From Neocallimastix lanati (nom. inval.) (lineage: Eukaryota > Neocallimastigomycota > Neocallimastigomycetes > Neocallimastigales > Neocallimastigaceae): a DNA stretch of 64,000 bases. The notes beneath the pieces were generated by a model that saw only the letters and a program-made list of their open reading frames with translations, did no database searches and had not been told where the DNA came from. Made by a program: the position numbers and the translations under genes. Every line of letters begins with the position of its first letter. Within the stretch, counting starts at the first letter, position 1. The stretch is from NCBI GenBank assembly GCA_016946835.1, contig JACVTC010000010.1, positions 559,501 through 623,500 on the forward strand, in the 5' to 3' direction. Below are positions 42,977-54,023 of the stretch, piece by piece.

Positions 42977-44056
42977 ATGTCCCTTTATAATAACGTGTGG
43001 GCAAACTCCTATCCTGACTTTGCTCCTATGTCGGAAGTAAATAAGCTAAGAACAGACGCTCAGATTACTGTCTCTGAACTGGCAAAAGATGCAGAAGTTA
43101 CATTCTTATCAAGAGAAGATTTTAATAAATATAATGAAGATCTTCAAAAGAAACTTTTTACTTTAAATAGGGATAACAAGAATATCATAAAACAACTTTC
43201 TTCTATTACCAGCATTTTAAATAAGAAATTCGATTTTATTCCTAATGTTAATGCTTCTCAAAATCAAGATGATAACGCTTCTATATCAACAAGAAGAGAG
43301 GCAGACAATGATGTAATAATGAGGAATACTATTCCCAATACACTTCAAGAAGTCCCAGAACCTGGATTCTTCACTGGGGATACTAAGGAAACCGATCTCT
43401 TTTGTCAGCTCTGTGAAGATACTTTTAAGACTTATCCTAACTGTGAATCTACTATGGATGTAAAAATTAATTATGTTAAGTCACGCTTAAGAGATGGTGC
43501 TCGTAATTGGTATTATGCCAAATATAAAGATAGAAGTCCAGCAACATTAGAAGAATTGATTAAAGAATTAAGGAAAGCTTTTAATAATGTTGCCAGTAAG
43601 AAATTAGCCATGATCCAACTCGCAAAAATTTCTCACACATTTGGGAAAATTAATGATTATATTGATGAATTTCGAACCCTTACAACATGTTTGAATTGGA
43701 ATGAAGAAGCTTTAGTTTTATTCTTTTATAATGGATTGCACCCAAGGTTCCAGGAAGAAATAGAAAAAATGGATGAATTTCCTTCTGATCTTAGTACTAT
43801 TTATACTAGATGTATTCTTTACGAAAATTCCTTGAAATCTAAAGGTCAATTAAAATCTAATGGTAATAAAAATTTAAAGAAAAAGCCTTCTAATGTCCAC
43901 AATAACAACAACAATAATAATAATAAATATAATAATAATAACAATTATAACAAATATTATAATAATAATTATAATAAAGTCCATAATAATAATAACTTTA
44001 ATAAAATTAATAATAACAGTAATAATAGTACAAATAATAATAATTCAAAAAACTAA
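42977..44056 (+). CDS. gag: Element B Gag
   Basis: 359 aa. A coiled N-terminal part (~1-110) precedes a retrotransposon Gag capsid domain (GFFTGDTKETDLFCQLCEDTF at about 134, RDGARNWYY, NDYIDEFRTL, NWNEEALVLFFYNGL). The C-terminal 70 residues are Lys/Asn-rich and basic; there is no CCHC zinc knuckle. The last codons are AAA AAC TAA within a frameshift heptamer. Confidence 0.88.
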   Translation: MSLYNNVWANSYPDFAPMSEVNKLRTDAQITVSELAKDAEVTFLSREDFNKYNEDLQKKLFTLNRDNKNIIKQLSSITSILNKKFDFIPNVNASQNQDDNASISTRREADNDVIMRNTIPNTLQEVPEPGFFTGDTKETDLFCQLCEDTFKTYPNCESTMDVKINYVKSRLRDGARNWYYAKYKDRSPATLEELIKELRKAFNNVASKKLAMIQLAKISHTFGKINDYIDEFRTLTTCLNWNEEALVLFFYNGLHPRFQEEIEKMDEFPSDLSTIYTRCILYENSLKSKGQLKSNGNKNLKKKPSNVHNNNNNNNNKYNNNNNYNKYYNNNYNKVHNNNNFNKINNNSNNSTNNNNSKN

Positions 44057-44079
44057 ATGAAGGACTTCACTCGGAGTCC
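44047..44079 (+). promoter_or_regulatory. Element B -1 programmed frameshift signal
   Basis: Heptamer A-AAA-AAC (44047-44053) lies in gag frame directly before TAA. An 8-nt spacer (44054-44061) leads to stem GGACT (44062-44066), 8-nt loop and AGTCC (44075-44079). The -1 frame is open for 69 codons into the pol ATG at 44254. Same geometry as element A with different sequence, so the stem is supported by covariation. Confidence 0.85.
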
Positions 44080-44253
44080 AATTCATCAAAAAATGTAAAA
44101 ACAATTTATTATAACTTTCCTTCATTTGATAACATCACAACCCAAAAACTACCTTCAACTTTTCTTTTATTCCATTGCTACATTCCAACAAGACCACCAA
44201 TTAATAATAATAAATTAAAAATTAAAAATAACCAAAAAATTACATCTGAATCT

Positions 44254-46236
44254 ATGCTAGATTCTGGATCATTTTGTAATTTTATTACAGAAAATTTAGT
44301 TCAAAAACTAAATTTAAAAATTTATAATTTAAAAAATAAAATTTCAGTCAAAGGTATATCTGGTTCTACTACTAAGATAGATCAGTACGTTTGGCTAAAA
44401 TTTCAAATAAAAATACAAAAGAATAAAAAATTTTATTTTAAAAATTACAATGAAAAATTTCTAATAACAAATTGCATACCAACTGGTCTACTTTTTGGTA
44501 ATCAGTTCATGCGAAAATTCAAAATTCACTATAATTATGATAAGAATATATTATATTCTTACTTAAATTATAATTTTTCAAATAAAAATAACAAAAATCC
44601 TAATAAATATTGCAAAAACAATTTATATCTACAGTCGATGAAAAATAAAATTTTAAAAAATTATTTACTTTTTAATAAATCAATAAAAAAATTTAATTAT
44701 AAAAATTTTTCAAAAAATTTCAAAAAATTTGATCAGAAGTTTAATTATAATAAAAAATTTTTTAATAAAAAACTTAATAACCTTAACCTTAATAAATTTT
44801 CAAAATTTTGTGATAAATTTAATTATAAAAAATTTTTTAATAAAAATCATTATTTTATTAATAAATATAAATATTATTTCAAAAAACAAAATAAATATTT
44901 AAAAAATAATTTTAATTTAAACAATGACTATAATTACAATTTTTTAATATATTCCTTCTTATCAAATAAAGAAATTAATAAAAATGACAATGAAGATCCA
45001 AATATTGAAGATATTCCGCCTCAATATCGCGATCTATTTATTGTTTTTAGTAAAGCCGAAGCCGATAAACTTCCCCCACATCTTTTAACCGACTGCAAAA
45101 TAGTGCTGGAGAAGGACGCTTCCCTTCACTATGGTCCAATCTATCCCTTAACCGAAGAGGAAAATAAAGTTTTGAAAGAATATATAAAAGAAAACCTAAA
45201 AAAAGGATTTATTAGACCATCTGAATCACCTGCAGGTTATCCAGTTCTATTCCAAAAGAAAAAAGATGGTACACTTCGGTTATGCGTAGATTATAGGAAG
45301 TTAAACGCTGTTACTATAAGAAACTCGTACCCCATACCTCTTATTAATGAAATTATTGAAAACGTTAAAGGAGCAAAGTATTTTACAAAATTAGATTTAC
45401 GTTCAGCCTATAATTTAATCCGTATTAAGGAAGGGGATGAATACAAGACAGCTTTCAGAACTAAATATGGTCACTATGAATACTTAGTTATGCCATTTGG
45501 TTTAAAAAACGCACCAGCTACTTTTCAATCGTTTATTAATTCGGTACTAAGACCATATTTAGAAAAAAGTGTTATTCTTTATTTAGACGATATTTTAATC
45601 TACTCCAAAGATTTAAAAGAACATCATAAACAAGTTAGGGAGGTTTTGCAAACATTAATTAATAATAACTTATATACAAAATTAGAAAAATGCGAATTTG
45701 ATAAAGAGAAAGTTGAATTCCTTGGATATGTATTATCAGGTCAAGGTGTCACTACCGATCCGAAGAAAATAGAATCAATTAAAGACTGGCCTCAACCAAA
45801 TAACTTAAAGGACGTACAGAGGTTTTTAGGTCTTTGCAATTATTATAGAAGATTTGTTAAAGATTTTGCAAAAATTGCAAAACCTTTACATAATTTAACC
45901 AGAAAAAATATTAAATTTAATTGGAATAACAAATGTGAAGAATCATTCTCAGAATTAAAGAAAAGATTAACCAGTTCTCCAGTTTTATTCCATCCGGATA
46001 ATAATAAACCATTTATTGTTGAATGTGATGCAAGTAACTTTGCCCTTGGTGCTGTTTTATCACAAAAGGATGATAATAATAAATTACATCCAGTTGCATA
46101 TTTCTCAAGAAGCTTACAAGGTGCAGAAATTAATTATACTATTACAGACAAGGAGTTGTTAGCTATTAGAGAAGCCCTTTTGGCATGGAGACATTTATTA
46201 CTTGGTGTAACGAAACTTATGGTATGGTTCATATAA
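44254..46236 (+). pseudogene. pol: Element B Pol, 5' part (protease, RT, RNase H start), cut by element C
   Basis: 660 aa counted from an internal ATG; the frame actually opens at the frameshift site. Protease LDSGSFCNF is at the very start, then a Lys/Asn/Phe-rich linker (~110-245). RT has RLCVDYRKLNAVTIRNSYP and catalytic YLDD (about 442-445). RNase H begins VECDASNFALG and TDKELLAI, and stops being element B at WRHLLLG (46205). The final seven residues come from the C and F' sequences. The frame resumes at 60000. Confidence 0.9.
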
Positions 46237-47010
46237 TTTTAGGAATATAATAATAATTAACACAAATAATAAAATTACAATAAAAAAAAAAATAATTTGT
46301 TTTAAAATCAATATTTATTTATTTAAATTTATAAAAGAAAAAATAATAATATAATTATTTATTTAATAAAAAGAAAGTTATTGATTATATTTTATTTCAC
46401 TAAAATTACATGTATTTATATTTTTTTATCAAATTAAAATTTGTAAAGCCTAACTATTTTTTTAATAAACTAATTACTAATTATTTTTATAAATAAAACA
46501 TTTAAATTGAAATTGAATTATTATTTTAGTTAATAATATTATTGTTATAAATAGTAGTTATATATTATTGAATTATTAATTATTTAATAATAGTTTAATA
46601 CTAATATATATAAAATAAAAATAAAGAGATTATACAGAATATTTTATTGTGGTTTAGTTAAATTTAGTAATTAAAAATAAATTTAAATTGATAACGAAAA
46701 TTTTAATAACTAATTAAATAGATTTGATTATTTTCAATATAACATAATACAAAAGAAATATAATATTAATATATTAAGTGGGCAAGGACAATATTCTTGG
46801 CTAAAGATTTTTAATACATTATAATGGAATCGGATCGATAATTCAAAAAGGAATTATAAGTTAATTAGTGATTTATTAACTTAAGATTTCTATTTAGTAA
46901 TATTTGAAGAATATTGGAAAGTTCCAATTATATAGAATAGAATAATCTATAAGGTTAGAATAATTTATATTATTCTAGCACAATTAGTATTATTTGTTCA
47001 TTCTGTATTA
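46220..47010. mobile_element. Solo LTR F' inserted in the C 5' LTR
   Basis: About 791 bp, the near-identical reverse complement of F (35990-36778), from TGGTATGG to CTGTATTA. CTTA lies on both sides (46216-46219, and CTT at 47011-47013 completed after element E), giving a 4-5 bp duplication. The tail of the 44254-46236 reading frame runs a few codons into it. Confidence 0.85.
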
Positions 47011-47013
47011 CTT

Positions 47014-47913
47014 TGTAAAGAATAATAATTAATTTTTATTAAAATAAAAAATAATTATTAATCTTTATTAAATAAAATAATAATTATTTAATAAAATTTA
47101 TTAACTTTATTATAAAATATTTTTAATATAAAATTATTATTAATAATTTAAAATTAATATTGTAAAATTATTATTCTTTATCATTGTATTAATTAATAAT
47201 ATTAAAATAATTAAACATTAATATTTTTTATATTTGTTAAAATTCATTTGATAATTATATGTTAAGTTTTAATTTAAATAATTGTTACATTAATATAATT
47301 TTAAACAAATCTAATATAAATTATAGAATTATAATTTAGAAATAATTATAAAATTATATTAAAATCATAATGTAACAAATCAAATGAAAAAAGAATAATT
47401 AATATTTAAAAAATTAATTAAAATAAAACAATGTCATGTATAATTGACATTGTTTAAATAAAACAAATGTTAATTGAAGTTTTCCGATTGGAAAATATCG
47501 GTTTTTATTCAATTAACATATGATCAATTTTATTAATAATTGATCATTAAACTTTTTAGGTTTTTCTCCCAAATCTTTTCCTAAAAAGTTATTCATTAAG
47601 ATTTGGAACTTTACTATAAATAATTCTTGATTTTCTTTATTTTGAAAATCAAGAGTTATTATTATAAGAATATAATTATAATAATAAACAAAATAAATTT
47701 TTAATTTTTTAAAAATAACAAAATCTAAATAAAAATTATTTTTAATAAAAAATATTTTAATAAAAATTTTATTTGAACTAATCTCTTATAATAAACTCCT
47801 ACCCTATTTTAAGTTTCATTAAGTATTTTCTTTTTTTTTAATTTCTCGATTAATATTAGTATTAATTGTAGAAAAGGGTTAAATTTAATTAAGTTTAAAT
47901 TTAATTCTTTACA
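47014..47913 (+). repeat. Element E 5' LTR (900 bp)
   Basis: Contains two short hairpins (ACAATGTC/GACATTGT near 47432 and ATTGAA...TTCAAT near 47470-47515). The leader 47914-48182 that follows has no TGG primer site, a poly-A tract and AAT/AGT repeats. Confidence 0.9.
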
Positions 47914-48024
47914 ATAATAACTCTTATTTATAAAAAAAAAAAATATATAGTAATAATAATAATAGAAATAGTAATAATAATAGTAATAATAATAGATAAA
48001 ATAGTAATAATTATAATAATAATA

Positions 48025-48074
<50 letters not shown>

Positions 48075-48182
48075 ATATAATATACTGCTCTAACAATATA
48101 TTTTAGATAATTTTGAATCTAGATAAATAAATTAATAAATAATTAATTTCAAAAAAAAAAAAAAAATATATAATTATAAGAT

Positions 48183-51100
48183 ATGGAAACTACTGAGAAC
48201 CAAAAGGAAGAAATAAGCAAAATAAATAAAAATGTGGATGCTTCTAAGTTCATTGAGGCTATAACAGAGTTCGTTCCTACCTTTTTCTCACCTGGAGGGA
48301 TGCTACTAAAGGAAAGTGAGAAGAAGAACAATGGAAGTGTTTTAGAAACAATTATACAGAGCGAAAATTTCTTTGCCGACCATCCAAATTCTTTCCTGTC
48401 AGATGAAACCAAAAATACTTATGTAATTAATAAGTTAGGAGGACTTGCAAAGAAATGGGGGTTATCTTTGCTTGTGGATGGTACCCTGAGCACTTTAAAG
48501 TATGAAGAATTCAAAAATCTCTTACTTGAAAATTTTGACTCCGGAAACGAAAAGAAACAAAAATATATTCTTATAAATAAACTTATAAACTTACAACAAC
48601 AAAAGTTGGGGAAAGCCGCAGAATATACCATCGAATTTAGAAAAATTGCTTCAAGACTGGGATGGCCAGATAGTGTCTTTATAGATATTATTGGAAAGGG
48701 ACTAATAGATCAAGTCAGAGATGAATTTGATAAAGTAAAAAACCCAAAGACTTTATTTGAGGCAACCAATATAATAATAAACATTGATAAGAAATGCTAC
48801 ATCGAAAATAGTTTAAGAGGTTGTAGCTCTGAAGATCCTAGAAGAAAAAGTAAAACTTTTGGAAGAAAGAAATATGAGTTAAATAAGACAAGTAATAAAA
48901 ACTTCTTTAAATCAAAATTTAACAATAAACAGAAGAAAGAAGTCCTCTCTGCAAACTACACTCCGGACAAGTCAACTACTATGGTTACTACGTTTGTAAT
49001 TCTTTTAAACGAACGAAAACAAAAAATAAACTTTCTTATTGACTCTGGATCAGCCAAAAGCTTTATGTGTAAGAACTTCATAATTGCTAATAGGATCCCG
49101 ACTTCAGGACTTACTTCCCCCATAAACATCCAATTGCCTAATAGTAAGAGTATGACTATTAAGCAAGTAACAAAACCAGTAAAAATTAAATTCTTAGATC
49201 ACGAAGAGAAATATGAATTTCTTGTGGGAAACTTACAGCTTAATGGAATTAGTGGAATCCTCGGAAGAGATTGGCTTTCTAAGCACAATCCTTATATCGA
49301 TTTTAAAAATAACAAGATATATTTCTTAGAATGTTTCTGTAGTAATCATTGTCCTTCAGCAAAAGGAAACAAATTTGTTTTTCATTCCTCTGAAGTAGCC
49401 GCGCCAATGGTTGACGATACTACTGATTCAATAATTCCTTCTTCCATTTCAGAAGATGAACTTTACGAAAATGATATATGCGGAGCTATGCCCGAAATTA
49501 AAAAAGAACTTTCAAGGACAGAAAAAATAATTAACAAATATTACAAATATCTAACTCTTGTGTTTAAAAAACAGGAGGCTGACAAATTGCCTCCACATAG
49601 GCCATACGACATATCCATTGATCTTATCCCTGGAAGTCAACTCTATTTTGGTCCAATTTACTCATTGTCACAAGTCGAAATGAGTGCACTTAAAGATTAT
49701 ATCAAAGAAAATATTATTAAAGGATTCATAAGAAAATCCAGATCACCCGCTGGTGCTCCAATTTTATTTGTAAGAAAACCAGATGGAACCCTCAGACTTT
49801 GTGTTGATTATCGGAGGCTAAACGCAGTAACTATTAGAAATAGCTATCCTCTACCAAGAATTAATGACTTGATTGAAGCCTTTAAGGGATCCAAAATATT
49901 TTCAAAGTTAGACCTAAGATCGGCCTACAATCTTGTTAGGGTTAAAGAAGGCCATGAATATCTCACAGCATTCAGAACTCCCATCGGCCATTTCGAATAC
50001 TTGGTGATGCCCTTCGGATTAAGAAATGCTCCGTCCGTATTCCAGCATTTTATTCAAGATGTCCTTGGTGAACTTATTGGTGATCACGTCCAAGTTTACT
50101 TGGATGATATAATTATTTACTCAAATAATCTTGAAGATCATATCGTTCATGTTAAAAATGTGCTTTCGTTATTAATAAAAAATGGCCTATATGTTAAGAA
50201 AGAAAAATGCGAATTCCATGTTAAAGAAACAACTTTCCTTGGATTTACAATTTCGGTTAACGGCCTCACAATGGATCAAAATAAAGTAAAATCGATAATT
50301 GAATGGCCAACTCCTAAGAATGTTAAGGAATTACAAAGTTTCCTTGGACTTTGTAATTTCTATCGAAGATTTATAAAAAATTTTGCCGAAATTATGGAAC
50401 CTCTCCGCATACTTTTGAAGAAAAATAGTGAATATATCTGGAATGATCAAGCCGAAAATGCTTTCAAAAATCTCAAAAAATCTTTTTTATCCAATGAAAT
50501 CCTTATCTTTCCAGACTATAACAAAGAATTTATTGTCGAAACAGACGCAAGCAACTATGCTATTGGTTGTGTCTTATCTCAAATCTCAGAAAATGATCAG
50601 CTACTTCATCCTATTGCGTTCTACTCAAGGTCTCTTAACTCGAATGAAAAGAACTATACAATTTATGATAAGGAACTCCTTGCCGTTATAACAGCCTTTG
50701 ACGTATGGAGGCACCATTTAGAAGGTGCGAAGTATCCAATTCAAGTTATAACGGACCACAAAAACTTGTTGTACTTAAAGAAACCACAACATTTAAATCA
50801 ACGACAAATACGATGGAGTCTCTTCTTATCTAAATTTGATTTTCGTATTTCCTACAGACCTGGAACTAAAAGTGGAAAGCCAGATTCCTTATCAAGAAGG
50901 CCGGATTATCAAGAAAATAATTTCCCAATAGCATGTGCCATTCCCAATGACAACCCAATATGCTGTACAGCTTATGAAAAAATTGATAAATTAATCGATT
51001 TACAAAAACAAGACAAATTCTGCAAAGAAACAATGAGCAAACTAAAATCTAAATCAAAAGAAATCAAAAGCTCATTGTTTAGTCTTATTCGTGGTGTTCT

Positions 51101-52223
51101 ACACTTCCAAGGACGAATAATAGTGCCATCTCTTCTTAGAACAAAGATTTTACAATCTTTTCATGACTCCCCTTTAGGCGGTCACCAAGGAATCCATAAA
51201 ACTATGGATAAATTAAAACGTTATTATTGGTGGCCTAACATGAGGAAGGATGTTGAAAATTACATCCTATCTTGTGAAACTTGCGGAAGATGCAAAACCA
51301 GAAGACATAAGCCTTATGGTAAACTTCTTCCTCTCCCGGTTCCTAAAAAACCATGGGAGATTATCGGTGTTGACTTTATTGTCTCATTGCCAAGTTCTCA
51401 AGATTGCTCGTGTATCATGGTTGTTTCGGATCACCTCACCAAAATGATCCATTTGGTTCCCTGTTCGGATGTTCCTTCAGCAGATCTTACTGCTAAGCTT
51501 CTTCTTTTCAACGTTTTTAGATATCACGGGTTCCCTAAAACGATCGTTTCCGATCATGGTAGTCAATTTTCTTCGGAATTTTGGACTTCTCTTTGTTCTG
51601 CTTTGCATATTCAGCCTAATCTCGCCACTGCTCACCACCAACAGTCTAATGGCCAAATTGAACGTGCAAATGCCGTTGTGGAACAATATCTTCGCTGCTA
51701 CTGCTCTTCAGCACAAAATGAATGGTGTTATTACCTGCCTTTATGTGAATTTGCCTATAATAATTCGCTCCATCAGTCTATTGGTGTCTCTCCCTTCTAT
51801 GCCAATTTTGGATTTAATCCAAATAGTATTATTGATTCCCCTCCAATTCTTTTGAAGGATAATGCTTCAGTTCTTACAAGAGACTGGTCGGCCCATTTTC
51901 AATCTCTTCAAGCTCATCTGGTCAAAGCTAAAGAAGATTTCAAAAAGTATAATGACCTCAAGAAACAACATGGTCCAAATTTTAATATTAACAATAAAGT
52001 GTGGTTAAAAAGATATTATTTCACCAACGAGCCGGCGAAGAAGCTAGCTTCACAATACTTAGGTCCATTCAGAATAACGGAAAAATTAAAACGCATGAAT
52101 TACCGGTTGGAACTTCCAAGTAATTTACACTTACATCCAATATTCCACATCTCCCAATTGGAACCCTACGTTGAAAGAAATCAAGATTTAAAAGAGCATT
52201 CCAATTATGGGAACACATCCTAA
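48183..52223 (+). CDS. gag-pol: Element E Gag-Pol polyprotein
   Basis: 1346 aa in one frame. Gag capsid-like region (~25-215) includes KLGGLAKKWGLSLL and AAEYTIEFRKIASRLGW; no zinc knuckle. Protease DSGSAKS at about 287; RT with RLCVDYRRLNAVTIRN and catalytic YLDD near 638; RNase H with VETDASNYAIG near 785, TDHKNLL and DSLSRRPDY; integrase zinc finger HDSPLGGHQG near 993 and CETCGRC; integrase core GVDFIVSLP, SDHGSQF (about 1123) and NGQIERAN; GPF-type end (YLGPFRITEKL near 1293) and HPIFHISQLEPYV. No chromodomain follows. Intact, so probably functional. Gag and Pol are made as one protein with no frameshift, unlike A and B. Confidence 0.93.
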   Translation: METTENQKEEISKINKNVDASKFIEAITEFVPTFFSPGGMLLKESEKKNNGSVLETIIQSENFFADHPNSFLSDETKNTYVINKLGGLAKKWGLSLLVDGTLSTLKYEEFKNLLLENFDSGNEKKQKYILINKLINLQQQKLGKAAEYTIEFRKIASRLGWPDSVFIDIIGKGLIDQVRDEFDKVKNPKTLFEATNIIINIDKKCYIENSLRGCSSEDPRRKSKTFGRKKYELNKTSNKNFFKSKFNNKQKKEVLSANYTPDKSTTMVTTFVILLNERKQKINFLIDSGSAKSFMCKNFIIANRIPTSGLTSPINIQLPNSKSMTIKQVTKPVKIKFLDHEEKYEFLVGNLQLNGISGILGRDWLSKHNPYIDFKNNKIYFLECFCSNHCPSAKGNKFVFHSSEVAAPMVDDTTDSIIPSSISEDELYENDICGAMPEIKKELSRTEKIINKYYKYLTLVFKKQEADKLPPHRPYDISIDLIPGSQLYFGPIYSLSQVEMSALKDYIKENIIKGFIRKSRSPAGAPILFVRKPDGTLRLCVDYRRLNAVTIRNSYPLPRINDLIEAFKGSKIFSKLDLRSAYNLVRVKEGHEYLTAFRTPIGHFEYLVMPFGLRNAPSVFQHFIQDVLGELIGDHVQVYLDDIIIYSNNLEDHIVHVKNVLSLLIKNGLYVKKEKCEFHVKETTFLGFTISVNGLTMDQNKVKSIIEWPTPKNVKELQSFLGLCNFYRRFIKNFAEIMEPLRILLKKNSEYIWNDQAENAFKNLKKSFLSNEILIFPDYNKEFIVETDASNYAIGCVLSQISENDQLLHPIAFYSRSLNSNEKNYTIYDKELLAVITAFDVWRHHLEGAKYPIQVITDHKNLLYLKKPQHLNQRQIRWSLFLSKFDFRISYRPGTKSGKPDSLSRRPDYQENNFPIACAIPNDNPICCTAYEKIDKLIDLQKQDKFCKETMSKLKSKSKEIKSSLFSLIRGVLHFQGRIIVPSLLRTKILQSFHDSPLGGHQGIHKTMDKLKRYYWWPNMRKDVENYILSCETCGRCKTRRHKPYGKLLPLPVPKKPWEIIGVDFIVSLPSSQDCSCIMVVSDHLTKMIHLVPCSDVPSADLTAKLLLFNVFRYHGFPKTIVSDHGSQFSSEFWTSLCSALHIQPNLATAHHQQSNGQIERANAVVEQYLRCYCSSAQNEWCYYLPLCEFAYNNSLHQSIGVSPFYANFGFNPNSIIDSPPILLKDNASVLTRDWSAHFQSLQAHLVKAKEDFKKYNDLKKQHGPNFNINNKVWLKRYYFTNEPAKKLASQYLGPFRITEKLKRMNYRLELPSNLHLHPIFHISQLEPYVERNQDLKEHSNYGNTS

Positions 52224-52232
52224 AGGGTGCAA

Positions 52233-53161
52233 TGTAAAGAATAATAATTAATTTTTATTAAAATAAAAAATAATTATTAATCTTTATTAAAATAAAAAAT
52301 AATTATTAATCTTTATTAAATAAAATAATAATTATTTAATAAAATTTATTAACTTTATTATAAAATATTTTTAATATAAAATTATTATTAATAATTTAAA
52401 ATTAATATTGTAAAATTATTATTCTTTATCATTGTATTAATTAATAATATTAAAATAATTAAACATTAATATTTTTTATATTTGTTAAAATTCATTTGAT
52501 AATTATATGTTAAGTTTTAATTTAAATAATTGTTACATTAATATAATTTTAAACAAATCTAATATAAATTATAGAATTATAATTTAGAAATAATTATAAA
52601 ATTATATTAAAATCATAATGTAACAAATCAAATGAAAAAAGAATAATTAATATTTAAAAAATTAATTAAAATAAAACAATGTCATGTATAATTGACATTG
52701 TTTAAATAAAACAAATGTTAATTGAAGTTTTCCGATTGGAAAATATCGGTTTTTATTCAATTAACATATGATCAATTTTATTAATAATTGATCATTAAAC
52801 TTTTTAGGTTTTTCTCCCAAATCTTTTCCTAAAAAGTTATTCATTAAGATTTGGAACTTTACTATAAATAATTCTTGATTTTCTTTATTTTGAAAATCAA
52901 GAGTTATTATTATAAGAATATAATTATAATAATAAACAAAATAAATTTTTAATTTTTTAAAAATAACAAAATCTAAATAAAAATTATTTTTAATAAAAAA
53001 TATTTTAATAAAAATTTTATTTGAACTAATCTCTTATAATAAACTCCTACCCTATTTTAAGTTTCATTAAGTATTTTCTTTTTTTTTAATTTCTCGATTA
53101 ATATTAGTATTAATTGTAGAAAAGGGTTAAATTTAATTAAGTTTAAATTTAATTCTTTACA
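52233..53161 (+). repeat. Element E 3' LTR (929 bp)
   Basis: Same as the 5' LTR but with an extra 29-bp tandem unit near its start (ATTAATCTTTATTAAAATAA region). Confidence 0.9.
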
Positions 53162-53167
53162 TACTTA

Positions 53168-53466
53168 TGTTAAGGTTTTAGAGAATTAAATAAAAATAAA
53201 GTAAGGAAACACAAATTTTATTTATTTATTTATTATTTTTATTTATAAATTTATTTGATTTTATTTGATGATATTTAAAAATTAGTAGCAAAATTTACAA
53301 CTATTTATACTTTTTTTCAAGGCATAAAAGTTGTTCTTGCCACTAAATTACATTTTATTTATTTTTTTTTTTTAAAAACTATTAAATTTAAATTGATTTT
53401 TATAATTAATTATATAAAATTTAATTATAACAATATAAATAAAATACATTTATAATATTAATAAAA

Positions 53467-53523
<57 letters not shown>

Positions 53524-54019
53524 TTATTTATTTAAAAATATCTAAAATATTACTAATAAGAATTTATTTAATTGGCTATAATTTTTATTACAATCTGTTA
53601 AAATATTCAAATAAAAATAAAAATACTATTCTAATATAAAGGTTTTTAATAAAATAAAATATTTTTCAATATAAAATAAAACATTTCGATATAAAATTTT
53701 ATAATAAAAAGTTAAAATATAATATATAAATTTTTAATTATCAATATATAAAAATATTATTAATATAAATTTTCATTATTAATATAAAAAAAATAAGATT
53801 TATTATTAATATTGCTAATATAAGTTTTAAATATATAAAAATATTACTATTAATATAAGATTTAATATAAAAATATAAAGTTTAATATAATTTTTGATTT
53901 AATTTTTGATCTTTGGATTTAAAAATTTATTAAAGTACAAAAATAATAATGTACACATAATGTATTAGAAATAAATCGTAGATTTAATTAAGAATGCATT
54001 ATTTAGTACATTCTTATCA
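53168..54019. mobile_element. Solo LTR M inserted in the C 5' LTR
   Basis: 852-bp unit TGTTAAGGTTTTAG...ATTCTTATCA bounded by CTTA (53164-53167 and 54020-54023). Its reverse complement starts TGATAAGAATGTACTAAATAATG, matching the starts of H and G, so it belongs to that LTR superfamily. It is the insertion nearest the Pol III-like module. A 58-nt T run lies at 53470-53520. Confidence 0.65.
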
Positions 54020-54023
54020 CTTA

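Larger units (their letters stand above)
47014..53161 (+). mobile_element. Element E: complete Ty3/Gypsy retrotransposon
   Basis: LTRs 47014-47913 and 52233-53161 have 10-bp inverted ends TGTAAAGAAT/ATTCTTTACA. An exact 5-bp duplication TACTT flanks it (47009-47013 and 53162-53166). The LTRs differ mainly by one extra 29-bp unit in the 3' copy. One uninterrupted Gag-Pol ORF has all catalytic motifs. AAAGGGTGCAA precedes the 3' LTR as polypurine tract. This is the best candidate for an autonomous element in the window along with A. Confidence 0.93.
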
